Source of the DNA: Devosia sp.
GTDB taxonomy: Bacteria; Pseudomonadota; Alphaproteobacteria; Rhizobiales; Devosiaceae
NCBI GenBank assembly: GCA_011322005.1
Contig: DROE01000234.1
Location: 1-11,666, forward strand
DNA: 11,666 nt
Direction: 5' to 3'
Part shown: positions 1 through 6,753 of the stretch, in pieces
How the letters are laid out: each line of letters begins with the position of its first letter
How positions within the stretch are numbered: position 1 is the first letter of the stretch
The notes under the pieces: generated by a model
Told to the model about the DNA's origin: nothing
The model's input: the letters and a program-made list of their open reading frames with translations, nothing else
The model's database searches: none
Translations under genes and position numbers: made by a program

Positions 1-78
1 ATCTGTACATCACAAGGGTTCATGGCTATATATTACACGTAGTTAGTTGAGTATGCGCATCGTTCTGGAGAGAGCACC

Positions 79-222
79 ATGTCAGACATGTACGAAATCG
101 AAGCCGCTTTGTACGCCGCTACGGTCGAGCATATAGAGTTCGTTGGGATAGAGGAATTCAAGAAAACATCGTTTTTCATGTCTTCTTACAATTCCGAACT
201 CAATCTGGCCGAGGCTGCTTGA
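79..222 (+). CDS. possible small protein, 47 aa, unrecognised
   Basis: A 47-codon ORF starts at ATG 79 and ends with TGA at 220-222. A strong purine-rich ribosome site (GGAGAGAG, 67-74) sits just before it, with GGAG eight bases from the ATG; this is the main reason to believe it. An in-frame stop at 40-42 limits how far upstream it can extend, and a second in-frame ATG lies at 88. The product starts MSDMYEIEAALYAATVEHIE and ends SELNLAEAA. It is acidic, has no cysteine, no evident membrane segment and no signal peptide. I recognise no family. About six in ten codons end in G or C by hand count, closer to the neighbouring genes than random intergenic DNA would be expected to be. It converges on the VIT-family gene with a 76-base gap. 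It could be a real small protein or the 3' remnant of something larger; function unknown. Confidence 0.45.
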   Translation: MSDMYEIEAALYAATVEHIEFVGIEEFKKTSFFMSSYNSELNLAEAA

Positions 223-298
223 ATCGAGCTAACCAGAACGGAATATTCTACGTTCGGGTGGTCAGGTCGTTTTTGTCCCCCAGAGAACAATTCCCCCC

Positions 299-1027
299 CT
301 AAATCCCCGCCCCGCTGGCCAGTCCGCGCAAAAGAACGCCAATGCCATAGGCCATGCCCGCCGCCGCGATGCCGATGACAAAGGTTTCCAGTCCGCTCAT
401 ATACCAGCGCTGGGTTGACCAGAAGGACTTCATCGCCCCGATGATAAAGAACACAATTCCGGTGGCGATGGTTGCGGCCAGTGCGCTTGCTTCAAACCCA
501 AGAATGAACGGAACCAGCGGCACCGCTCCGCAGATGATAAATGCCGCAAAGGTTGCCCAGGCGGCAATGGCCGGCGAGCGCTGCACGGCGGAGAGGCCAT
601 ATTCCTCGCTCAGCATGGTTTCCACCCACACATCCTCGTGGCGCGACAACAGGTCGACCATGCGCTCCAGCTCTTGTCCCTCAAAACCCTTCTTGCGGTA
701 AATCTGGCGCAATTCCTCGCGCTCGCCTTCAGGCTGGTTGCGGATATGGCGCAACTCGATTTGTTTGATGCGGTTATAGTCGTCCAACTCGGCCTTGGTG
801 CCCGAATAGTTCGACGCAGCCATGGAAAATCCGTCAGCCACAAGATTGGCAACCCCCAGCACCAGAACCACCCCGACGCTGAGTTCGGCACCCACCACCC
901 CGGCAACAATGGCAAAAGTGGTTACCGCACCGTCGATGCCCCCGTAAATCCAGTCGCGCAGATAGTTGACCTTCGGTCCTTTTGCAAGCCGGGCCGCTAT
1001 GTCCTCGGGGGCATGGGAGTGATCCAT
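299..1027 (-). CDS. VIT1/CCC1-family Fe2+/Mn2+ transporter
   Basis: This is a 242-residue integral membrane protein of the VIT1/CCC1 family, whose members move Fe2+ or Mn2+ out of the cytosol. The family signature is clear: GGIDGAVTTFAIVAG (residues 29-43) in TM1, and ANLVADGFSMAASNY (60-74) at the end of TM2. Residues 75-145 form a charged, Glu-rich helical cytosolic loop with several acidic ExxE-like clusters, as expected for the metal-binding domain. Three more hydrophobic segments follow at about 153-175, 183-203 and 212-236. There is no N-terminal ferritin-like domain, so it is not an MbfA-type fusion. A TTG six bases upstream (1033) is also possible, but the GGAG at 1034-1037 is correctly spaced for the ATG at 1027 and abuts the TTG. 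The gene is divergent from the DAHP synthase gene. Whether it prefers iron or manganese cannot be read from the sequence, and I see no clear Fur or Mur box. Confidence 0.9.
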   Translation of the reverse strand: MDHSHAPEDIAARLAKGPKVNYLRDWIYGGIDGAVTTFAIVAGVVGAELSVGVVLVLGVANLVADGFSMAASNYSGTKAELDDYNRIKQIELRHIRNQPEGEREELRQIYRKKGFEGQELERMVDLLSRHEDVWVETMLSEEYGLSAVQRSPAIAAWATFAAFIICGAVPLVPFILGFEASALAATIATGIVFFIIGAMKSFWSTQRWYMSGLETFVIGIAAAGMAYGIGVLLRGLASGAGI

Positions 1028-1033
1028 CTCCAA

Positions 1034-1037
1034 CTCC
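1034..1037 (-). promoter_or_regulatory. ribosome binding site deciding the VIT-family start
   Basis: GGAG on the minus strand ends six bases before ATG 1027 but immediately abuts the in-frame TTG at 1033. The spacing favours the ATG. Confidence 0.6.
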
Positions 1038-1203
1038 GTGTCAGGTTTTGTCCTGAAGCCAGCCTACAGGCAATTGACGAAAACATTGAATACAAATCCG
1101 CTCCTCATACCGCCTGTCTGCCCAAAAATCGGCCTTGGCAGGGCCGCAAGACCTTGGTAGACCGGCCTCAGCGAGATGCCGTAAGTAAAGATTGAGTTTC
1201 AAC

Positions 1204-2574
1204 ATGAGTTCCTGGACCCCCAAAAGCTGGAGAGCAAAACCTGTATTGCAGGTGCCCACCTATCCCGACCGGACAGCGCTTAAATCCGCCGAGGCGCGGC
1301 TGTCCAGCTTTCCACCACTGGTTTTTGCCGGTGAAGCGCGAGGGCTGAAAGAGGATTTGGCAGAAGTGGCCAAAGGCAATGCCTTTTTGCTGCAGGGCGG
1401 AGACTGCGCCGAGAGTTTTGCCGAGCATGAAGCCAACCATATCCGCGATTTTTTCCAGGTATTCCTGCAAATGGCCGTGGTGCTGACCCACGGCGCATCC
1501 AAACCGGTGGTCAAGGTTGGCCGGGTTGCCGGGCAATTCGCCAAACCCCGCTCCGCCGATACCGAAACCATCGATGGGGTCGAACTGCCCTCCTATCGCG
1601 GCGACATCATCAACGGCATCGGATTCGATGCCGACCAGCGCGTTCCCGACCCCCAGCGCATGATTATGGCCTACCGGCAGTCGGCGGCGACCCTGAACCT
1701 GCTGCGCGCCTTTGCCAGCGGCGGTTTTGCCGACCTTACCCGTGTGCACGAATGGACCACCGACTTTATGAAGGGCAAAAACGGCTCCCCCCGCTACGAG
1801 GAAACCGCAAACAAGATTGATGATGCCATCAAGTTCATGGCTGCCCTTGGCCTGAGTTCCGAAAACACACCGGCTCTGCGCGAAACCAAATTTTATACGA
1901 GCCACGAGGCGCTGCTGCTGGGCTATGAAGAAGCGCTGACCCGCCGGGATTCCATAACTGCCGACTGGTACGCCACCTCTGGTCACATGCTGTGGATTGG
2001 CGATCGTACCCGCCAGCCTGAAGGTGCCCATGTGGAGTATTTCTCCGGCATCAACAATCCCATTGGCGTCAAGTGCGGCCCCTCGATGAAGCGCGACGAC
2101 CTGCTCGCCCTGATGGATAAACTCAATCCCGATGACGAGGCGGGACGCCTGACCCTGATTGCCCGTTTTGGCGCTGAAAAAGTCATCGACCACCTGCCCG
2201 CCCTCATTGAGACCGTCAAGGAGGCCGGGCGCACAGTTGTCTGGTGCTGCGACCCCATGCACGGCAACACCATAAAAGCCTCTTCAGGTTACAAAACCCG
2301 GCCCTTTGACAAGGTTCTGTCCGAAGTGAAAGCCTTTTTCGATGTGCACCGCCAGATGGGAACCTATGCCGGGGGCGTGCATTTTGAAATGACCGGCGAC
2401 GATGTTACCGAATGTGTGGGCGGGGTGTCAGCCGTCACCGAAGCCTCGCTTTCCGACCGCTATCACACCCATTGCGACCCGAGATTGAACGCCTCTCAGG
2501 CGCTTGAGCTGGCCTTTCTGGTTGCCGAGGAAATCCGCCAGCAACGCAAGCCGGAAGTGGCCCGGACCGCCTGA
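1204..2574 (+). CDS. aroG: class II 3-deoxy-7-phosphoheptulonate (DAHP) synthase
   Basis: The product condenses phosphoenolpyruvate and erythrose 4-phosphate to DAHP, the first step of the shikimate pathway, in the cytosol. Its 456 residues match the plant/microbial class II (AroA-II) family in length and motifs: SWRAKPVLQVPTYPD (8-22), QGGDCAESFA (64-73), GRVAGQFAKPRS (106-117), YRGDIINGIG (131-140), GHMLWIGDRTRQPEGAHVEY (260-279), CCDPMHGN (348-355) and HFEMTGDDVTECVGG (393-407). By comparison with the characterised class II enzymes the metal ligands should be Cys68, His353, Glu395 and Asp425, all present. I chose ATG 1204 over an in-frame TTG at 1192 because family members begin close to the WxPxSWR motif; the ribosome site (GAG, 1194-1196) is weak. 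The symbol is a common label for this family; some genomes use aroF or aroH. No N-terminal extension of the mycobacterial allosteric type is seen, so feedback control cannot be predicted. Confidence 0.96.
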   Translation: MSSWTPKSWRAKPVLQVPTYPDRTALKSAEARLSSFPPLVFAGEARGLKEDLAEVAKGNAFLLQGGDCAESFAEHEANHIRDFFQVFLQMAVVLTHGASKPVVKVGRVAGQFAKPRSADTETIDGVELPSYRGDIINGIGFDADQRVPDPQRMIMAYRQSAATLNLLRAFASGGFADLTRVHEWTTDFMKGKNGSPRYEETANKIDDAIKFMAALGLSSENTPALRETKFYTSHEALLLGYEEALTRRDSITADWYATSGHMLWIGDRTRQPEGAHVEYFSGINNPIGVKCGPSMKRDDLLALMDKLNPDDEAGRLTLIARFGAEKVIDHLPALIETVKEAGRTVVWCCDPMHGNTIKASSGYKTRPFDKVLSEVKAFFDVHRQMGTYAGGVHFEMTGDDVTECVGGVSAVTEASLSDRYHTHCDPRLNASQALELAFLVAEEIRQQRKPEVARTA

Positions 2575-2579
2575 TTGGG

Positions 2580-2601
2580 AGTGCCACCGTTCGCCGGCAC
2601 T
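2580..2601 (+). terminator. weak hairpin after the DAHP synthase gene
   Basis: AGTGCC (2580-2585) pairs with GGCACT (2596-2601) across a 10-base loop, starting five bases after the stop codon. No T-run follows, so it is at best a weak or Rho-assisted terminator. Confidence 0.25.
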
Positions 2602-2611
2602 TAGCAGAGTA

Positions 2612-2639
2612 TTAACGTAAATTTAGCGGAACATTAACC
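2612..2639 (+). promoter_or_regulatory. CtrA-like boxes upstream of the barrel gene
   Basis: The leader of the outer-membrane gene contains TTAA (2612-2615), seven bases, then TTAG (2623-2626), one base off the CtrA consensus TTAA-N7-TTAA. A half-site-like TTAACC follows at 2634-2639. The stretch is AT-rich compared with its surroundings and lies 59-86 bases before the ATG, a plausible control position. That CtrA binds here is inference; short AT-rich matches also arise by chance. Confidence 0.33.
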
Positions 2640-2697
2640 CTAACCGTTCATAAACAGGTCAGAATTGAAACTGACGTTTTTTGAGCGGAGAGTCCCC

Positions 2698-3660
2698 ATG
2701 GCGCGCCTTTTCCCGATGTTCGCAGCAACGCTGGCGGTCGTGAGCCTGTCAGCCACCGCGCTGGGTGCCGAAAATATCTTCGACTATGGCAATGGGGATG
2801 ATTTGCGTGGCTCCTATCCCGAGCAGTGGGGTTTTTCCGACGAGCCCGACCCCCTGGAGTTCGAAATTGGGCTTCGCTACTGGTACTCGCTGGGTTCAAG
2901 TCAGCTTTCGGCTTTTGGCGGCAACTATTCTTCCGCTGACACCAGCCAGATCGCGGAACTCCACTTCCGTATTGATGACAATTCTACCGCCAGCTACGCA
3001 AAAGGGCAGGTGGGTTACGCCGCGATAATCGAAGGGACCTATTCCACTCCCGAATTTGTCGGCGACCAGACTATGAGCGGGGGCAATATCGGCTATGCCG
3101 GTGCAGATTTCGGCATGATGCCCTGGGGCAATGAAACCTTCAAGGTGGGCGGATTTGCCGGCTATCAGTTCCTCTCTGACAATCCCGATATGGGACGCGC
3201 CAACTATACGACTTCCGGCGGTGGCGGGGCCAGCCAGGTCAATGCGGTTGAAACCCACATGCTCAAGCTGGGTGCGGTGGCGCGCATGGAATTCGGTGAT
3301 GTGGTTGACCTGACTGCTGAGGCGGCGGCAATTCCCTTTGCCAAGATGGATGGCACCTATGGTGCCTTTTATCAGCCCGACTTTGTTGTGGGGCCGGACA
3401 CCTTTGAACAGGGCTCGGCCGGAACCATCGACGGAATGCTCTATGGAGCCAGCGGCGAGGTGATGCTCGGTTTCAGCCCCACGGAAAACCTCACCGTGCG
3501 GGTGGGGGGACGGGGCTGGTATCTGACCGGGGACGCCACCATGCAGTTCCGTGCCCGCGAGGTGGGTACCCCCTCCAACTCCGCGGACTATATCGGCGAC
3601 ATTACCGGCCTTGAATTCTTCCGCTATGGAGCGCTGGCTGAAATCACCGGCACCTTCTGA
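2698..3660 (+). CDS. probable outer-membrane beta-barrel protein
   Basis: This 320-residue protein starts at ATG 2698, preceded by a good ribosome site (GGAGAG, 2687-2692); the in-frame TTG at 2665 has no such site. Residues 1-24 form a Sec signal peptide: MAR, a hydrophobic core, then ATALGA with likely cleavage just before the Glu-Asn at 25-26. The mature protein has no cysteine. It is rich in Gly, aromatic residues and alternating polar/apolar stretches (for example LEFEIGLRYWYSLGSS, 53-68), and ends EITGTF with the terminal phenylalanine typical of barrels recognised by the Bam machinery. It therefore probably sits in the outer membrane. I do not recognise a named family and cannot assign a substrate. 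It lies between the DAHP synthase and nadE genes on the same strand, with its own AT-rich leader and CtrA-like boxes, so it is probably transcribed on its own. Confidence 0.72.
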   Translation: MARLFPMFAATLAVVSLSATALGAENIFDYGNGDDLRGSYPEQWGFSDEPDPLEFEIGLRYWYSLGSSQLSAFGGNYSSADTSQIAELHFRIDDNSTASYAKGQVGYAAIIEGTYSTPEFVGDQTMSGGNIGYAGADFGMMPWGNETFKVGGFAGYQFLSDNPDMGRANYTTSGGGGASQVNAVETHMLKLGAVARMEFGDVVDLTAEAAAIPFAKMDGTYGAFYQPDFVVGPDTFEQGSAGTIDGMLYGASGEVMLGFSPTENLTVRVGGRGWYLTGDATMQFRAREVGTPSNSADYIGDITGLEFFRYGALAEITGTF

Positions 3661-3688
3661 AAACAACAGTCCAATCTCCGTGCTTGCC

Positions 3689-3705
3689 CGCGCCAGCCCG
3701 GCGCG
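3689..3705 (+). terminator. GC-rich hairpin between the barrel gene and nadE
   Basis: CGCGCC (3689-3694) and GGCGCG (3700-3705) form a six-pair stem with a five-base loop, 28 bases after the barrel stop codon. There is no T-run after it, so it may be a weak terminator or processing hairpin separating this gene from nadE. Confidence 0.3.
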
Positions 3706-3747
3706 ATAAGTGTTGCGCCCGAAATTCCTCGTGCACTCCCAGGATGC

Positions 3748-3750
3748 AGG
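3748..3750 (+). promoter_or_regulatory. weak ribosome binding site for nadE at TTG 3758
   Basis: AGG ends seven bases before TTG 3758. The alternative in-frame GTG at 3710 has no purine-rich site, and the family alignment begins near TTG 3758. Confidence 0.4.
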
Positions 3751-3757
3751 CCCCGCT

Positions 3758-5428
3758 TTGACCAATCGCTTGAAAATCGCCCTTGCCCAGCTCAACCCCA
3801 CCGTGGGTGCGCTCAGGCAAAACCTTGAAACAGCGCTTGGCGCTGTGCATGAGGCGGAGGCGGCAGGTGCTGACCTGCTGATGTTTACCGAACTGTTTCT
3901 TACCGGGTATTTCCCCGAGGACCTGCTGTTCAAGCCGCAGTTCATCCGCGATGCCATGGATAATCTGCATGCCTTCGCCCGGCAAAGCAAAGGCACTTCC
4001 CTGTCCATTCTGATGCCTTCCATCTGGCAGCAAGGTGAAGCGCTTTTCAACGCTGTGGTGCTGATTGAGGGCGGCGAAATTGTGCAAAAACGCTTCAAGC
4101 ACAAGCTGCCCAATAATGATGTGTTCTATGAAAAGCGCTATTTTGAAGCCGGTCCCATGCCACAGCCCATGAATATAAGGGGTGTTTCGGTGGGAGTTCC
4201 CATCTGCGAGGATATCTGGAGCCCGCTGGTGTGCGCTGTTCTGGCCGAGGCGGGGGCGCAAATTCTGCTTTGTCCCAACGGCTCGCCCTATTGGCGCAAC
4301 AAGCAGGCCCTGCGCTTTGATGTGGTTCGCCAGCGCATCAGGGAAACCGGCCTGCCCCTGCTTTATCTCAATCAGGTTGGGGGACAGGACGAACTGGTGT
4401 TCGATGGTGCCACTTTTGGCATGGACACGGAAGGGGAACTGGTTTTTGAAGGCAAATCCTTTGAAAGCGAACTGGTGATTTCAACCTGGAAAAAGGGCAA
4501 CAAAGGCTGGTCTTGCGTTGAAGGTTCCGTCACCAATCTGGTTTCCGTGGACGAAGCGCCCTGGCGCGCCTGCGTTCTGGGTTTGCGCGACTATATCCAC
4601 AAAAACGGTTTTACTTCCGTAGTGCTTGGCCTCTCGGGGGGCATAGATTCTGCCATCGTTGCCGCCATTGCCGCCGACGCATTGGGGCCGGACAACGTGC
4701 ACTGCCTGATGCTGCCCTACCGTTACACCTCAGAAGAAAGTCTGCGCGACGCAAAAGAATGCGCTCAGCGGCTTGGCGTACGCTACGACGTGGTGCCCAT
4801 CGGCGACCCCGTAAAAGCAGTGAACGCCAATCTTGCGGACCTCTTTGAGGGTCTTGAATCCGATGTCACGGAAGAAAACATCCAGTCGCGCCTGCGCGGC
4901 GTCATCCTGATGGCGGTTTCCAACAAGCTGGGCTCCATGCTTTTGACCACCGGCAACAAATCCGAACTGGCGGTAGGGTATGCCACCATCTACGGGGATA
5001 TGAACGGCGGTTTTAATCCCATCAAGGACCTGCTGAAAATGCAGGCCTATCATCTGGCCGACTGGCGAAACTCCCACATGCCCGGCGACTGTCTGGGCCC
5101 TTCCGGCAAGGTAATCCCCGACACTATCATCAACAAGGCCCCGAGCGCCGAGTTGCGCCCCAACCAGACCGATCAGGACGCTTTGCCGCCCTATCCGGTG
5201 CTTGACGCTCTTATCAAGGCGCTGGTTGAGGACGAGCTTTCGATTGCCCAGATTGAGGCCAAAGGTTTTGAGCGTGAACTGGTTGAGCACATCGAAAAGC
5301 TGATTTATCTGGCTGAATACAAGCGCAAGCAGGCCGCTCCCGGCGTCAAGCTGACCAAAAAAGCCTTTGGTATCGGGCGCAAATACCCCATCACCAACGG
5401 CTACAGGGACGGGAGCACCGCCAGATGA
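3758..5428 (+). CDS. nadE: glutamine-dependent NAD+ synthase
   Basis: The enzyme makes NAD+ from deamido-NAD+ (NaAD) with ATP, taking ammonia from glutamine; this is the last step of NAD synthesis. Two domains are visible in 556 residues. The N-terminal nitrilase-type glutaminase carries the Glu-Lys-Cys triad: Glu45 in FTELFLTGYFPEDL, Lys114 before LPN, and Cys150 in VPICEDIW. The C-terminal synthetase has the ATP pyrophosphatase loop LGLSGGIDSAI (288-298) and, later, TTGNKSELAVGYATIYGDMN. I place the start at TTG 3758 (MTNRLKIALAQLNPTVG), which matches the usual start of the family; the in-frame GTG at 3710 would add 16 residues of unconserved sequence without a ribosome site. The last four bases overlap the gltX start (ATGA), so translation of the two is probably coupled. 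Nothing is missing from the catalytic set. Confidence 0.96.
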   Translation: MTNRLKIALAQLNPTVGALRQNLETALGAVHEAEAAGADLLMFTELFLTGYFPEDLLFKPQFIRDAMDNLHAFARQSKGTSLSILMPSIWQQGEALFNAVVLIEGGEIVQKRFKHKLPNNDVFYEKRYFEAGPMPQPMNIRGVSVGVPICEDIWSPLVCAVLAEAGAQILLCPNGSPYWRNKQALRFDVVRQRIRETGLPLLYLNQVGGQDELVFDGATFGMDTEGELVFEGKSFESELVISTWKKGNKGWSCVEGSVTNLVSVDEAPWRACVLGLRDYIHKNGFTSVVLGLSGGIDSAIVAAIAADALGPDNVHCLMLPYRYTSEESLRDAKECAQRLGVRYDVVPIGDPVKAVNANLADLFEGLESDVTEENIQSRLRGVILMAVSNKLGSMLLTTGNKSELAVGYATIYGDMNGGFNPIKDLLKMQAYHLADWRNSHMPGDCLGPSGKVIPDTIINKAPSAELRPNQTDQDALPPYPVLDALIKALVEDELSIAQIEAKGFERELVEHIEKLIYLAEYKRKQAAPGVKLTKKAFGIGRKYPITNGYRDGSTAR

Positions 5429-6753
5429 GCCCCGTTGTGCGCTTTGCGCCGTCCCCCACCGGCCTGATCCATCTGGGCAATGCCAGACCTGCCCTGTTCA
5501 ACTGGCTTTATGCCAGAGCAACGGGCGGAAAATTTGTCCTTCGTTTTGACGATACCGACAAGGAACGCTCGAGCCGCGAATTTGCCGATGCCATAGAAAC
5601 TGACCTCAAATGGCTTGGCATCCACCCCGACCTCACGGTGCGTCAGTCCGAGCGCCTCGAACTCTATGATGCAGCGCGCGACAGCCTTGTCGCTGATGGC
5701 AGGCTCTATCCCTGTTATGAAACCTCGGACGAGTTGGCCCGCCGCCGCTCGCGGGCCCGTGCACTGGGGCGTCCCCCCATCTATGACCGCGCAGCGCTTG
5801 ATCTGAGTGACGACGACAGGAAAAAACTGCAAAGCGAAGGACGCCAGCCCCATTGGCGCTTTAAGCTCAAGGGCGATCCCGTCCATTTTGATGACATGGT
5901 GCGCGGAAGCCAGACCGTCAATACCGCCTCCATGTCCGACCCCGTCCTTATCCGTGGCGATGGCAGCTACCTTTATACGCTGCCCTCGGTTGTTGACGAT
6001 ATTGAACTGGGGGTGACCCACATCATTCGCGGCGAAGACCACATCTCCAATTCAGGCGTGCAAATTGAGATTTTTGAAGCGCTGGGAGCCGGAACACCCA
6101 CCTTTGTCCACCACAATCTGCTCACCGATGCGCAGGGCAGGGGCCTTTCCAAACGCATCGGCTCTCTCGCCATTTCCGAGCTTCGCGAACAGGGGTTTGA
6201 AGCAATGGCCGTGGCCGCCATGGCGGTTCTGACCGGAACATCTCTGCCGGTGGAAGTCTTTGCGGACCTTGATGAACTGGCGCAAAAACTTGATTTTTCG
6301 ATGATTTCCCATGGTGCGGCGCGCTATGATGAAGCCGAACTTGAAACGCTGAACGCGCGGATTTTGCATCAGGCGGATTTTGGTGTTTTTGCGGAACGGC
6401 TGGCTTCACTTGGTGTTGTGAGTGAAGATGTCTGGCTGGCCCTGAGGAATAACATCACGCGCCTGCCCCAGATAGCTGAATGGCTTGATTTGATTGAAGG
6501 CAAAATAACTCCCCGGATTGCAGATGAGGACCGTGCTTTCATCGCCGAAGCCGCAAAACTGCTGCCCGAAGAGCCCTGGGATCAAAACACCTGGAAGGTG
6601 TGGACGGATGCGCTCAAACAGGTCAGCGGGCGCAAGGGAAAAGCTCTGTTCCTGCCTCTGCGGCTGGCCCTGACCGGTCGCCCCGATGGTCCCGAGCTTA
6701 AGAATCTTCTGCCTCTGTTGGGGCGTAAGGTGTGTCTGGACCGACTATCCTGA
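5425..6753 (+). CDS. gltX: glutamate--tRNA ligase
   Basis: This class I aminoacyl-tRNA synthetase charges tRNA-Glu with glutamate. At 442 residues it is near the usual length. The HIGH-type motif is HLGN (16-19) in FAPSPTGLIHLGNARPALFNW, followed by RFDDTDKERSS (40-50). YPCYETSDEL (95-104), IIRGEDHISNS (200-210) and the KMSKS-type LSKRIGS (241-247) complete the catalytic fold; the remainder is the helical anticodon-binding part. No cysteine-rich zinc knuckle is seen. Many alphaproteobacteria carry two GltX copies and lack GlnRS, with one copy mischarging tRNA-Gln for GatCAB repair; which role this one has cannot be told here. It starts within the nadE stop codon (ATGA), with GGGAG at 5410-5414. 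Its last 56 bases are also the 3' end of the opposite-strand DUF2865 gene, and the C-terminus (LLPLLGRKVCLDRLS) looks complete. Confidence 0.95.
   Translation: MSPVVRFAPSPTGLIHLGNARPALFNWLYARATGGKFVLRFDDTDKERSSREFADAIETDLKWLGIHPDLTVRQSERLELYDAARDSLVADGRLYPCYETSDELARRRSRARALGRPPIYDRAALDLSDDDRKKLQSEGRQPHWRFKLKGDPVHFDDMVRGSQTVNTASMSDPVLIRGDGSYLYTLPSVVDDIELGVTHIIRGEDHISNSGVQIEIFEALGAGTPTFVHHNLLTDAQGRGLSKRIGSLAISELREQGFEAMAVAAMAVLTGTSLPVEVFADLDELAQKLDFSMISHGAARYDEAELETLNARILHQADFGVFAERLASLGVVSEDVWLALRNNITRLPQIAEWLDLIEGKITPRIADEDRAFIAEAAKLLPEEPWDQNTWKVWTDALKQVSGRKGKALFLPLRLALTGRPDGPELKNLLPLLGRKVCLDRLS

Noticed and set aside
223..298. Terminator between the small ORF and the VIT-family gene
   Set aside because: There is a short T-run at about 271-275, but I could not find a stem of useful length before it on either strand.
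1041..1097. Hairpin TCAGG/CCTGA and TTGACG box as the DAHP synthase promoter
   Set aside because: The stem is only five pairs, and no -10 element sits at proper spacing from TTGACG (1074-1079).
1168..2262. 364-codon ORF antisense to the DAHP synthase gene
   Set aside because: It mirrors codon structure of a GC-rich gene; no motif or signal sequence is recognisable, and the plus-strand gene is certain.
2896..4113. 405-codon minus-strand ORF crossing the barrel gene and the start of nadE
   Set aside because: Long, but the peptide shows no domain and spans two unrelated well-supported genes; an antisense shadow in GC-rich DNA.
4730..5290. 186-codon ORF antisense to nadE
   Set aside because: Antisense shadow of the NAD synthetase domain; no independent support.
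5401..6042. 213-codon ORF antisense to gltX
   Set aside because: No recognisable domain; lies fully on a gene with intact catalytic motifs.
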